From contig NZ_AP014583.1 in assembly GCF_000828715.1 (NCBI RefSeq), positions 680,001-744,000 of the forward strand: a stretch of DNA of 64,000 nucleotides. The letters run 5' to 3'. Positions 18,728 to 28,047 of the stretch are shown here, piece after piece. The notes under the pieces are model-generated. The model was not told the origin of the DNA. It searched no databases and worked only from the letters and a program-made list of their open reading frames with translations. The stretch comes from Winogradskyella sp. PG-2 (GTDB taxonomy: Bacteria > Bacteroidota > Bacteroidia > Flavobacteriales > Flavobacteriaceae). A program made the position numbers and the translations under genes. The first letter of the stretch is position 1. Each line of letters starts with the position of its first letter.

Positions 18728-19633
18728 ATGATTGAATTATTAAAAAAAAACAAAGCATATCTACTCATAGGATATGCTTTGTTGTTAATAATTCATTTTG
18801 TAGTAAAAGATAAATTTTACTTTACTGGTATAATTTTTTATTCGTTTCCATTACTTATTTTAATTCTTTTATTGTTATTAATTACACCCCTGTTCTACAG
18901 CAATAAAAAATATTTTATTTTTCTAATCTTTTCAGGTTTAGTATTTTCTATTTATTGGTACAAAAATTATCACGTTTCTCATGTTAATCAAAATATAAAA
19001 GGAAAAGTGAGTTCAATTTTATTTTGGAACATAGCGACTCAAGAGGATTACAATATTAAAATACTATCAAATATCATTGCAGATGAAAATATTGAAACTA
19101 TAATACTTGTGGAAGCATACCATAAAAAAAATAGTTTCAATAAAGATTTTCAAACTTTAATAGAAGATTACAATATTTTGTTTTTAAAGCATGATATGAT
19201 TGTTTTATCTAGAAAAAAAATCGAACTAGTAAATGAAATATACGAGCAAGAAAGCTTTAAACTCAATCATTTGAAAATTGGTGAAGAATACCCAAAAACT
19301 ATTGTTATTGTAGATATTCGTTCAACCCCTTTTTACAACAGAGAAAATGCTCTAGGGCAAATAATCAACTATTCTAAAAAATATAAAGCAGATATCATTT
19401 TAGGTGATTTTAATACGCCTCATAGAAGTGTTTATTTTAAAGCTTATAGAGACAACTATCAATCCTTTAGAGATTATCAGAATGGGTTTACTGCTACTTG
19501 GCCATATGGCATACCTTTATTAGAAATAGATCATATTTGGATTAATAATAGTTATAAGCCATTAAGTTTAGAAAAACAAAACTATGCAAGGTCTGATCAT
19601 TCACTTCTCATCGGAAAATTTCAAAAAAATTAA
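18728..19633 (+). CDS. Membrane-anchored endonuclease/exonuclease/phosphatase family protein
   Basis: A 301-aa protein with three N-terminal hydrophobic segments (about residues 11-80) followed by an EEP domain. Visible motifs are LFWNIATQ, IETIILVEAY, IILGDFNTPHRS, LLEIDHIWI and ARSDHSLLIG, matching the metal-binding Glu, Asp-Asn and Asp-His residues of the DNase I-like fold. It could cleave nucleic acid or phosphoesters at the membrane; the substrate is unknown. The start ATG is 3 bp after lysS, and a perfect 13-bp inverted repeat lies within codons 8-19. Confidence 0.8.
   Translation: MIELLKKNKAYLLIGYALLLIIHFVVKDKFYFTGIIFYSFPLLILILLLLLITPLFYSNKKYFIFLIFSGLVFSIYWYKNYHVSHVNQNIKGKVSSILFWNIATQEDYNIKILSNIIADENIETIILVEAYHKKNSFNKDFQTLIEDYNILFLKHDMIVLSRKKIELVNEIYEQESFKLNHLKIGEEYPKTIVIVDIRSTPFYNRENALGQIINYSKKYKADIILGDFNTPHRSVYFKAYRDNYQSFRDYQNGFTATWPYGIPLLEIDHIWINNSYKPLSLEKQNYARSDHSLLIGKFQKN
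18749..18783. promoter_or_regulatory. Perfect 13-bp hairpin inside the start of a coding region
   Basis: AACAAAGCATATC (18749-18761) and GATATGCTTTGTT (18771-18783) enclose a 9-nt loop. On the minus strand the stem is followed by nine T, the form of an intrinsic terminator; on the plus strand the T-tail is missing. It encodes residues of the first membrane segment of the EEP protein. Confidence 0.5.
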
Positions 19634-19759
19634 ACGCTTTTTATCTTAATTCAATAGGTTAAGTTGGTAATAGTACTTAATCAATTAATACTGAAACTGT
19701 TAAAAATCCATTCATTTTTAGTAAATTGTCATCGCTAGAAAAAGAAAATTCCCCCAAAA

Positions 19760-21007
19760 ATGAAAAAGTTAACTATTTTATTTGTCTTTGCTTTTATTTT
19801 ACATGCTTGTGATAAGGATGATAGTTTTACACCAGTTTGCGATATTGTAACTAATGTAGCTGCAAATTCAATAACTCGAAATTCAGCAATAATTACTTGG
19901 AACAATACAGATGACTCAGCATCTTATACTCTAGAATATGGCATATCAGGATTTGTACTAGGCAGTGGCGTAATAGTTTCTGAAACTAATCTCTCAACTC
20001 AACTTACAGCTTTACAGGCCAACACAACTTACGATGTGTATATTCAAACCATTTGTAGTTCCAATAATTTAAGTAGTTACACCAATGTCTATAGTTTCAC
20101 AACATTAGAACCAGCAGTAGTGCCTGAACTTAGGCCTACCTTATCCGAATTAAATTTGTTTTCTAATAATTTATACGATTTAAATATTACCTCGCTAGCT
20201 TTTGAATACAATCTTAATACAACCTTGTTTTCAGATTTTGCGCACAAACAACGTCTTATAGCTCTGCCAGATGGCACAAGTATGACATATGATGGTGATG
20301 GATTACCTATTTTCCCTGACAATACAGTTATAGCTAAAACCTTCTTTTATAATAATAACGAACGTGATTTAGATGAGGGCAGGCGAATTATTGAAACTAG
20401 AGTCCTTATTAAAATTAATGGTAATTGGGAGTCTGGAAATTATAAATGGAACGGCGAACAAACTGAGGCTTTTCTTGACCTAGACAGTAGTATACTTCCA
20501 GTATCTTGGATTGATAATGATGGGATTACACAATCTGTAAATTATAAAATACCATCTAATACAGATTGCTTTACATGTCATCAGAGTTTTGACAATCTTA
20601 AACCTATTGGCCCAAAATTAAGAAGCATGAATTTTAATGTAAATGGTAGTAACCAATTACAAGGATTTATAGATAATGGTCGATTAAATGGTATAACTAA
20701 TTCGACAAGTGTTAGATCGCTTCCTAACTGGGAAGATGATACTTACTCTATAGAAGATCGTGCTAGAGCTTATTTAGATGTCAACTGTGCAAGCTGTCAT
20801 ATTCCAGGTGGTCAGTGCGAAGATCAATCAGACACTAATTTTGCTTATGAGACTTCACTAGTAGATTCGAAGATTGTAGAAAGAAAAGAAACTATTGAAT
20901 TTAGAATATCGGACTATAATGAAGGGATAAGCATGCCTCTTATTGGGACAACTATTCTTCACACAGAAGGAGTAGAACTCATTCAAGCTTATTTAGACAC
21001 ACTTTAA
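19760..21007 (+). CDS. FN3-containing diheme c-type cytochrome lipoprotein, SO2930-like
   Basis: A 415-aa lipoprotein (lipobox LHAC, Cys16). Residues about 28-112 form a fibronectin type III domain (TRNSAIITWNNTDDSASYTLEY, TTYDVYIQTIC). The rest resembles the SO2930-type cytochrome family: DLNITSLAFEYNLNTTLFSDFA, then two heme c sites, CFTCH near residue 270 and CASCH near residue 342, with a late Met that could be an axial ligand (EGISMPLIG). Such proteins are thought to move electrons at the cell surface. The two heme sites are seen directly; the family name is from memory. Confidence 0.75.
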   Translation: MKKLTILFVFAFILHACDKDDSFTPVCDIVTNVAANSITRNSAIITWNNTDDSASYTLEYGISGFVLGSGVIVSETNLSTQLTALQANTTYDVYIQTICSSNNLSSYTNVYSFTTLEPAVVPELRPTLSELNLFSNNLYDLNITSLAFEYNLNTTLFSDFAHKQRLIALPDGTSMTYDGDGLPIFPDNTVIAKTFFYNNNERDLDEGRRIIETRVLIKINGNWESGNYKWNGEQTEAFLDLDSSILPVSWIDNDGITQSVNYKIPSNTDCFTCHQSFDNLKPIGPKLRSMNFNVNGSNQLQGFIDNGRLNGITNSTSVRSLPNWEDDTYSIEDRARAYLDVNCASCHIPGGQCEDQSDTNFAYETSLVDSKIVERKETIEFRISDYNEGISMPLIGTTILHTEGVELIQAYLDTL

Positions 21008-21101
21008 GAATCACGTTAAAAAAATACTAAAATCGGTTAAGATTTTGAAAGATTTTTAACAGAATCCGTACTTTCATAAAAATTTAACAAAACCGACTAT
21101 T

Positions 21102-23591
21102 TTGAAACACTTATCAATTAAACTACTTCTAGTAGTTTCAGTATTCTTGGCATTTTCATGTTCTACAGCCAAGAAAGCTAGCAAATCGAAAAAAGGTACA
21201 ACTGCGATGGCAAAACCGCCAGCTAAGAAACCTGGTAAAAATGATATTAAACCTTACAATAAGGTTATTACTAAAAAAGCAAAAACCGATAAAGGGCTAT
21301 TTGCTGTTCACAAGGTAGATGACAAGTATTTTTATGAAATTCCAGATTCTCTTTTCGAAAGAGAAATGTTAATGGTAACTCGTATTTCTAAAACTGCAGC
21401 CGGATTAGGCTTTGGTGGAGGAAAACTAAGCGAACAAGTATTGCGTTGGCAAAAGAAGGATAAAAAAGTGTTACTACGTATGGTATCTCACCAAGTGGTA
21501 GCTGCAGACTCATTACCTGTGCACGAAGCTGTTGTAAATTCTAATCTAGAACCAGTGATAGCTACATTTCCTATAAAGGCATTCAGTAAAGATTCTTTAA
21601 ACACTGTTATTGATGTAACAAATTTATTTGCTAAAGATGTGAAGCCATTAGGTTTTCCGCAAAGAAGAAGACAGCAATATAGAATTACACGTTTAGATGG
21701 TCAGCTTTCATATATTGAAAGCCTTAAATCGTATCCTACAAACATTGAGTCTAGGACTGTAAAGACATATTCTGCAGGCCGTCCACCTTCAAACTCAAAT
21801 ACTGGAGCAATTACTTTAGAGATTAATAATTCTATGATTTTATTACCTAAAGTACCTATGCAGCGTCGTATGTTTGATCAACGTGTAGGATGGTTTACAA
21901 GCGGAACTACAGATTATGGTTTAACAGCACAAGAAAGTAAAAGGTTAACTTACCTTGATCGCTGGAAATTAGAAGTTAAAGAAGAGGATATTGAAAAATT
22001 TAAGAGAGGTGAGTTAGTTGTTCCTAAGAAGCAAATAGTTTACTACATAGATAGAGCTACACCAGATCAATGGAAAAAATATATTAAGCAAGGTATTGAA
22101 GATTGGCAAGTTGCTTTTGAAGCAGCAGGTTTTAAAGATGCGATAATTGCTAAAGATCCTCCAACTGCAGAAGAGGATCCAGAGTGGTCTCCAGAGGACG
22201 CACGCTATTCTGTTGTACGTTATTTAGCTTCACCAATACCAAATGCTAACGGACCACACGTTAGTGATCCACGTTCTGGTGAAATTTTAGAAAGTGATAT
22301 TAATTGGTACCATAACGTAATGACATTATTACGTAACTGGTTCTTTGTACAAACTGCAGCGATTAATCCAGATGCACGTGGAGTTGCTTTTAAAGACGAA
22401 GTTATGGGACGATTGATTCGTTTCGTATCTGCTCACGAAGTAGGACACACACTCGGCTTACCTCACAACATGGGAAGTAGTGTTGCGTATCCAGTAGAAA
22501 AATTGAGAGATCCAGAATTCACAAAAAAATATGGAACTGCACCATCAATTATGGACTATGCGCGTTTTAATTATGTTGCACAACCAGGAGATGAAGGTGT
22601 GGCTTTAATGCCAAATATTGGTATTTATGATAAGTATGCAATTGAATGGGGTTACAGACCTATTTTAGATGCTAAGTCTGCTAAAGAAGAAAAGAAAACT
22701 TTAGATAGTTGGATTTTAAAACATGCTGGAGACCCAATATATCGCTTCGGAAGACAGCAATTTGGTGTAATTGATCCAAGTTCTCAAACTGAAGATTTAG
22801 GTGATGATGCTGTGTTAGCATCAGAGTATGGTATTGCAAACCTTAAAAGGATTGTACCAAATCTAATTGAGTGGACATCTGAAGATGGAAAAAACTACAG
22901 TGATCTACAAACTATGTATGGTCAAGTACTTGGTCAGTTTAATCGCTATATGGGACATGTCGCCTCTAATATTGGTGGTGTATATGAAATATATAAAACA
23001 TATGATCAAGAAGGAGCTGTTTATACACATGTAACTAAAGAGCATCAGAAAAAGGCTATGAAATTTTTACAAGATCAATTATTCTCTACCCCATCTTGGA
23101 TGTTAGATGAAAATATCTTTAATAAAATTGAAAGTGCTGGTAGTATTGAGCGTGTAGGAGGCATTCAAACTAGAACCTTGAACAACATGCTCGATTTTGG
23201 TAGAATGCAACGTATGCTAGAAAATGAAACTTTAAATGGTTCTGATGCTTACGGTCTTTATGATATGATGAAGGATGTTAGAAAAGGTTTATTTAGCGAG
23301 CTACGTTCTGGTAAGAGAATAGATATTTACAGACGTAATTTACAACGTGCCTATATTGAGCGTTTAGAGTTTATAATGAACAATGAACAGCCATCGATAC
23401 CAGCTCAATTTAGAAGATTCTTTGGTGGTACATCAGTAAATGTTAGTCAATCAGATATTAGAGCTGTAGTAAGAGCAGAACTAAAATCTTTACGTAGCCA
23501 GTTGCGTTCAGCTCGTGGTGGAGATGCTATGAGTAGAATTCATATCTCAGATGCTGTAGAACGTGTAAATGATATTTTAGATCCTAAATAA
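21102..23591 (+). CDS. Large secreted zinc metalloprotease (DUF5117/DUF5118 type)
   Basis: An 829-aa exported protein beginning at TTG 21102, which is followed at once by a lipoprotein-like signal (LLLVVSVFLAFSC). Residues about 30-100 resemble DUF5118 and about 110-300 DUF5117. The metzincin-type zinc motif HEVGHTLGLPH is near residues 445-455, with a Met-turn-like SIMDYARFN about 35 residues later. The C-terminal part is helical. Homologues are common in Bacteroidota and thought to be surface or periplasmic peptidases of unknown substrate. A bidirectional terminator follows. Confidence 0.85.
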   Translation: MKHLSIKLLLVVSVFLAFSCSTAKKASKSKKGTTAMAKPPAKKPGKNDIKPYNKVITKKAKTDKGLFAVHKVDDKYFYEIPDSLFEREMLMVTRISKTAAGLGFGGGKLSEQVLRWQKKDKKVLLRMVSHQVVAADSLPVHEAVVNSNLEPVIATFPIKAFSKDSLNTVIDVTNLFAKDVKPLGFPQRRRQQYRITRLDGQLSYIESLKSYPTNIESRTVKTYSAGRPPSNSNTGAITLEINNSMILLPKVPMQRRMFDQRVGWFTSGTTDYGLTAQESKRLTYLDRWKLEVKEEDIEKFKRGELVVPKKQIVYYIDRATPDQWKKYIKQGIEDWQVAFEAAGFKDAIIAKDPPTAEEDPEWSPEDARYSVVRYLASPIPNANGPHVSDPRSGEILESDINWYHNVMTLLRNWFFVQTAAINPDARGVAFKDEVMGRLIRFVSAHEVGHTLGLPHNMGSSVAYPVEKLRDPEFTKKYGTAPSIMDYARFNYVAQPGDEGVALMPNIGIYDKYAIEWGYRPILDAKSAKEEKKTLDSWILKHAGDPIYRFGRQQFGVIDPSSQTEDLGDDAVLASEYGIANLKRIVPNLIEWTSEDGKNYSDLQTMYGQVLGQFNRYMGHVASNIGGVYEIYKTYDQEGAVYTHVTKEHQKKAMKFLQDQLFSTPSWMLDENIFNKIESAGSIERVGGIQTRTLNNMLDFGRMQRMLENETLNGSDAYGLYDMMKDVRKGLFSELRSGKRIDIYRRNLQRAYIERLEFIMNNEQPSIPAQFRRFFGGTSVNVSQSDIRAVVRAELKSLRSQLRSARGGDAMSRIHISDAVERVNDILDPK

Positions 23592-23611
23592 GAAATAGGT
23601 TTATATAATTT

Positions 23612-23645
23612 AAAAAGGCTTCAAGTTATCTTGAAGCCTTTTTTA
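23612..23645. terminator. Bidirectional terminator
   Basis: AAAAAGGCTTCAAG (23612-23625) and CTTGAAGCCTTTTT (23630-23643) form a perfect 14-bp stem with a 4-nt loop and T-tails on both strands, between convergent genes. Confidence 0.9.
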
Positions 23646-23666
23646 TTCGAGAATTTGAAATTCTTT

Positions 23667-24977
23667 TTAATCCTCACCTGTCAGTTTCAAATTCTCAATA
23701 TCATTCTCAATAGACAAAATTAACAAGCTAGTTGCTGTACAAAATACAGGACTTGTAATACAATGGTGTCCATTCCAGCTACCATCGTCATTTTGTATTT
23801 TCATTAATCTTCCTGAAACATTATCATACCAAGTTTTCCAGTCATCATCATCATTTACAACCATAGATTCTCCAGTTTGTAAAAAACTTAAAAATTCTTC
23901 ACCTCCATTATTCCCAAAACCTGACATCACATCATTTCTCTGGGCTTGTACTTTTGATGCATTATAAACATTATAAGAAGATGTATAAGCAATAGCTTCA
24001 CCTTTTGTCATACCTATATCTTCCAAATTCTCGACAGTTACCTTGTCATCTACTTTCAATTTACCTTCTTTTTTGGCTTTGGCGATTAACTCTCTAGCTT
24101 TCCTCGCATCTTTAGCTGAACCTCTTACAGAATTGCTAACTGAATACAATATTATACCAGCACCATCAGCTGTCTTTACCGATTTAGATTCTTCATCATA
24201 ATTACTATTTAAATATTGTTTTTGGCTTGTTACTACTACTTCATCTAAAGTTGCACCAACCGAACCAGCAGATTCTAAAGCACTAGTTGCCAAACCAGAT
24301 TGTAAAACACCAGCCCAACCAGCACCTCTGACTTTACCGTCAGACCCTGTTGCTTTCTGAATTTTATCCACACATATATCTAAGCATTTTTCAACACGTC
24401 TTTTAGTTTTCTTATCTATTTTACCTTTTAATAAGTTTGAGAAGAATTGAGCCGTTAATACTGCATCTATATTATTTCCTAATTTCCTTTGTATCTGTGT
24501 TCCTGTTTCAGAAGTTATAAAAGCATCATCATTAGAAATACTTTCTACTTGAGTTAATAAAAACTCCAATGCCTTATTAAGTTGATCTTTATATCCCCCT
24601 TTTTTGAGTGTACTTCCACTTCTAAGGATAGCCATAGCAACCATAGACGTTGTTGCAGGATCAGCCTCAACTGCATGAGGATTCATCTCACCTTGCCTGC
24701 TATGACTTCCTGCTCCATAACCCCCATTTTCTAGTTGTGCTTTTGCCAACCAAACTAAACCATCACTGACGACAGGTTGTATATTCTCTTTAATTTTAAA
24801 TTGGGCATAACCTTCAGAAGATTGTTCACCAAAAGTGGTCATAAATACGCAACCTTTCTCTCTTTTAACTTCAGCTATTTCTTTTACATCTGAAGTTTTA
24901 TTAATAGATAAAACTGAAACAATAGATAACATAACTAAACCTATTATTCCTACTAAAACTTTTAACTTTGTTCTCAT
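23667..24977 (-). CDS. Secreted protein with prenyltransferase/squalene-cyclase-like repeats
   Basis: A 436-aa protein from ATG 24977; an upstream TTG at 24998 adds seven residues and is less likely. Residues 1-25 are a signal anchor (LVGIIGLVMLSIVSVL). Two segments have the QW-like repeat of alpha-alpha barrel proteins: WLAKAQLENGGYG near residue 75 and LMKIQNDDGSWNGHHCITSP near residue 395, with alanine-rich helices between (TTSMVAMAIL, LQSGLATSALESAG). No DxDD or DxDDTA cyclase motif was seen, so it is more likely a structural or binding relative than a cyclase. A middle insertion (residues about 260-340) is lysine-rich. Confidence 0.6.
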   Translation of the reverse strand: MRTKLKVLVGIIGLVMLSIVSVLSINKTSDVKEIAEVKREKGCVFMTTFGEQSSEGYAQFKIKENIQPVVSDGLVWLAKAQLENGGYGAGSHSRQGEMNPHAVEADPATTSMVAMAILRSGSTLKKGGYKDQLNKALEFLLTQVESISNDDAFITSETGTQIQRKLGNNIDAVLTAQFFSNLLKGKIDKKTKRRVEKCLDICVDKIQKATGSDGKVRGAGWAGVLQSGLATSALESAGSVGATLDEVVVTSQKQYLNSNYDEESKSVKTADGAGIILYSVSNSVRGSAKDARKARELIAKAKKEGKLKVDDKVTVENLEDIGMTKGEAIAYTSSYNVYNASKVQAQRNDVMSGFGNNGGEEFLSFLQTGESMVVNDDDDWKTWYDNVSGRLMKIQNDDGSWNGHHCITSPVFCTATSLLILSIENDIENLKLTGED

Positions 24978-25074
24978 AATTTTTCGTTTTTGATTCAACT
25001 AAAAGTATTATGATAACTAGAGAATAGTAATGTAAAATGAGTGTGTTCAGCTTTTCAATGAGTAAAAACCCATT

Positions 25075-25896
25075 TCAAGGAAGTATTGTTTTTATAGTTT
25101 TATGATAACTGTCAAATTCAATAAGATTATTATGGTCTCCACCTTTAACTGTCACTAAATTCAAATTAATTAAGCCTAGTTCTGAAAGTTTCTTGCCTGA
25201 TGAATATGGCACAACACTATCGTCAGTACCATGAATTATGGTTATTGGACACTTAGCGTTAGGTAAGTACTGATGAGTCGGGAAATGATACTTTAACAAT
25301 TGCTTTACAGGAAGCATAGGAAAGCGATGTTCTGCAACATCTAAAATACTATAATAAGGTGTTTCTAAAATGAGTTGTTTAGTATTGTTGCGTGAGGCCA
25401 AATAAGATGCTATTCCTGTTCCTAAAGACCTTCCATATAAAGTGATTTTATCTTCAGAATAGTTTTTCAATAAATAATCATAACAATATTGTGCATCCTT
25501 ATAAAAACCCTGTTCACTTAATTTACCTACACTTTTTCCATAGGTCCTATAGTCCATTATTAAAACATCGTAATTCATGGCTGAGAAATATTCAGTTATA
25601 GTTCCCCATCGACTTAAATCACCAGCATTACCATGAAAATAAAGAATGACTCCTTTTGGATTATTTACTTTAAAGTGAAGTGCATTTATAGTTACGTTTT
25701 CTTCAGTTTTTAGAAATAATTCTTCAAAATCATAATTAAATTGATATTTATAATCTTGTTCTAAAGTTGTTGGCAGAAATAATATTTTTTCCTGAAAAAA
25801 ATAAAGTGCAGATCCTATCATAACATATAAACCAAAAAGAACAATTGCGAACTTTTTAAGCTTTCTTTTTAGATTTTTTTGAAGAGTGAATGACAT
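25075..25896 (-). CDS. Alpha/beta hydrolase, membrane-anchored (copy 2)
   Basis: A 273-aa protein with an N-terminal membrane helix (about residues 15-35) and an alpha/beta hydrolase fold: oxyanion motif YFHGNAGD near residue 88, nucleophile S157 in GRSLGTG, acid D225/D226 in HGTDDS and H255 in GGDHNNL. It resembles the BEM46/ABHD13-like group of esterases. Its start overlaps the end of the upstream paralogue by 41 bp in a different frame. The downstream neighbour is unrelated. The substrate is unknown. Confidence 0.8.
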   Translation of the reverse strand: MSFTLQKNLKRKLKKFAIVLFGLYVMIGSALYFFQEKILFLPTTLEQDYKYQFNYDFEELFLKTEENVTINALHFKVNNPKGVILYFHGNAGDLSRWGTITEYFSAMNYDVLIMDYRTYGKSVGKLSEQGFYKDAQYCYDYLLKNYSEDKITLYGRSLGTGIASYLASRNNTKQLILETPYYSILDVAEHRFPMLPVKQLLKYHFPTHQYLPNAKCPITIIHGTDDSVVPYSSGKKLSELGLINLNLVTVKGGDHNNLIEFDSYHKTIKTILP

Positions 25897-26734
25897 TAAT
25901 ACTTGTAGTTTCTAAATCTAAGGTTTTGGGTTGACTATTTAGGATATCATCTAACATATTGTGATACGATTCAAAATTATTTAAATTTTTGTGTCCACCT
26001 CCAATTACCGTATGCAGTTTAGTAAGTTTTGGTTTTATTTGAGATAATTTCACGCTTGTTTTATAAGGAATCAACTTATCGTGTGTACCATGAATAATAT
26101 GAATAGGACATTGTACATATTTCAACCATTTATAGGTTGGTAACGGATATTTTATCAATAAAGACAATGGCATAAAAGGAGCATAACGCGCTGTAACTTT
26201 GGTTAGACTATAATATGGTGCATCTAAAATCAATAGTTTTGGATTATTCATTGATGCCAATTTTGTTGCAAAACCTGAACCTAAAGAGCGACCATAGAGA
26301 ATGATTCGGTCTTCTGTTGTTAATTTCTTTATCTCGTTATAAACTAATTGTAAATCGCGTTTAATTGCTTTTTGAGAACGTTTCCCTGTACTCTTTCCAA
26401 AGCCACGATAATCTACCATTAAAACATTGTAACCATGTCTGGTAAAGTCTACAGCGAATTTTCCCCAACCCTTTATACTTTTAGAATTTCCTTTGAGATA
26501 TAACACCACACCTTTACTTTCACCTTTTGGAAAAAATCGTAAGCCATTAATAACAGCTCCGTCTCTAGTTTCTAAATTATACTCTTTTGTTTCTTGGTTT
26601 TCGTAATCGAACTGAAAATCCTTGGGCAACTTTTCTGGTTTAAATAACATATAATCTTGCAAGTAGTACAAGGCAATACTTATACCAATATATATTGCTA
26701 AAATTAAAAGTGCGGTTGAAACCCAGTATGCCAT
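25856..26734 (-). CDS. Alpha/beta hydrolase, membrane-anchored (copy 1)
   Basis: A 292-aa paralogue of the next gene, with the same plan: membrane helix at about residues 5-25, S150 in GRSLGSG, D219 in HGTHDK and H248 in GGGHKNL. In place of the usual oxyanion HGN it has KGN (LYLKGNSKSIKG), an unusual change near the active site. The C-terminal lysine-rich tail (SSKKSKKKA) covers the overlap with the downstream copy. The two look like a tandem duplication and should be co-translated. Confidence 0.8.
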   Translation of the reverse strand: MAYWVSTALLILAIYIGISIALYYLQDYMLFKPEKLPKDFQFDYENQETKEYNLETRDGAVINGLRFFPKGESKGVVLYLKGNSKSIKGWGKFAVDFTRHGYNVLMVDYRGFGKSTGKRSQKAIKRDLQLVYNEIKKLTTEDRIILYGRSLGSGFATKLASMNNPKLLILDAPYYSLTKVTARYAPFMPLSLLIKYPLPTYKWLKYVQCPIHIIHGTHDKLIPYKTSVKLSQIKPKLTKLHTVIGGGHKNLNNFESYHNMLDDILNSQPKTLDLETTSINVIHSSKKSKKKA

Positions 26735-26774
26735 AATTCTATCTTACTTCCTACAAGATAGGAAAATTTAAGTA

Positions 26775-27467
26775 TTACAAATATTTCATAAATACATCAG
26801 CAAAAGGGTCTTGATTTACAACAGTGTAATAAAACAATGCACCTAACCAGCCGTGACAAACCCCTAACACATAAATATTCTTAATCTTTAAATACACATA
26901 CCCATAAAATAAAGCTAGAATAAATGTACCTAACATTAACCAACTTGAAGGATAATGAACAACTGAAAACAGAATAGCAGTAGAACATATAATTACTCCC
27001 TTTTTAAGTTTTAGACTCTTTAAACTATTGAGATTACCTGCAACCAAACCAATAGTTAAAAATTGTTGCACGCTGCCCCAAATTGGATAGGTAATTAATA
27101 GTGGCAAAATGTGCCAAGTCATATTTAAAGTACCTTGAAAATAGCCGATGAGAAAAAAAGATAGAATCGAAATGATTGCAAATGGCAAAACAAGTTTTAA
27201 AACCGATTTAAAATTATCTAATCTAAAACCCCAATCCTTAAGTACTAAACTATCCTTTTTATAACGATACCAAACGTAACTAGACCAACCAAAAATTGTA
27301 ATTAGCACAAAAGGTAATCTCATATTTAGATAATCTACAAATAGAAATTTTCCTATAGCTGTTAGAGTGACTGCACTAATTTCAATAAGTCTTATTCTAT
27401 CAGAAACAGGTCGTGTAAGTTTTGTATTGGAAAACTCCGTGAGGTATTTTGTTAATCTATTTTTCAT
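26775..27467 (-). CDS. CPBP-like intramembrane protein with an altered first motif
   Basis: A 230-aa protein with about seven membrane helices. The C-terminal half resembles the CPBP (CAAX protease/bacteriocin-processing) family: motif 2 as FSVVHYPSSW and motif 3 as LGVCHGWLGA with spacing as expected. Motif 1, normally EExxxR, reads QQFLTIG, so both Glu and the Arg are missing. If motif 1 really aligns here, the protein would probably not cleave peptides and may be a binding or regulatory relative. It precedes the hydrolase pair. Confidence 0.55.
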   Translation of the reverse strand: MKNRLTKYLTEFSNTKLTRPVSDRIRLIEISAVTLTAIGKFLFVDYLNMRLPFVLITIFGWSSYVWYRYKKDSLVLKDWGFRLDNFKSVLKLVLPFAIISILSFFLIGYFQGTLNMTWHILPLLITYPIWGSVQQFLTIGLVAGNLNSLKSLKLKKGVIICSTAILFSVVHYPSSWLMLGTFILALFYGYVYLKIKNIYVLGVCHGWLGALFYYTVVNQDPFADVFMKYL

Positions 27468-27538
27468 GATCTGTTTAATTTAAAACCTCGCAGCTCTAAA
27501 CCAATCTACGAGGTTTTGGGTTACTAACTAACCTATCA

Positions 27539-28018
27539 TCAAAAAAAGAATATCATATACACAATGATGCCTTCAGCGATACCTGTAACAATAGACATTC
27601 CAAGAATATCTTTTATCTTACTTCGTAAAAAAAATACAGCACTTAATATGGCAATTATACCTGCTAACAAAATCTCTAATGCATCTATTTTAGAGAGTAA
27701 TAAAGTAATTCCTGTGAACGCAATTGTTATCCCAAGAGTTATTAATCCAAATTTTAGAATCTCTTGTTTTGTATAATTCCCTTCAATAAAACCTTTTCGT
27801 AAATCACGTAATATTGAAAGTATAAATAGTAATGGTACAACTGATAGAAATGGGGCAAAAACCACTTTAATACCTTTTACAACAGATAGATTATTATAAA
27901 AGAAAAAAGCAATAGCCATGAAAGCTAATAATCCTGTTACTATTATAGTTTGAAACGTAAATAGTAATTCTCTCTTCCCAGAGTTAGTCTTAGTCTTTGG
28001 TGTTTTAATAATGTTCAT
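27539..28018 (-). CDS. Membrane protein of unknown function
   Basis: A 159-aa protein with five hydrophobic stretches (for example TIIVTGLLAFMAIAFFFY, FGLITLGITIAFTGITLLL, IIAILSAVFFL). No catalytic motif is seen. The same type of membrane protein follows at 28048-28515, 29 bp upstream in the transcript, and both probably form one operon with the small gene at 28517-28693. Possibly a DUF4199-like protein, but this is not certain. Confidence 0.5.
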   Translation of the reverse strand: MNIIKTPKTKTNSGKRELLFTFQTIIVTGLLAFMAIAFFFYNNLSVVKGIKVVFAPFLSVVPLLFILSILRDLRKGFIEGNYTKQEILKFGLITLGITIAFTGITLLLSKIDALEILLAGIIAILSAVFFLRSKIKDILGMSIVTGIAEGIIVYMIFFF

Positions 28019-28047
28019 AATTTTTAAATTTTGATGATTATTTTAAT

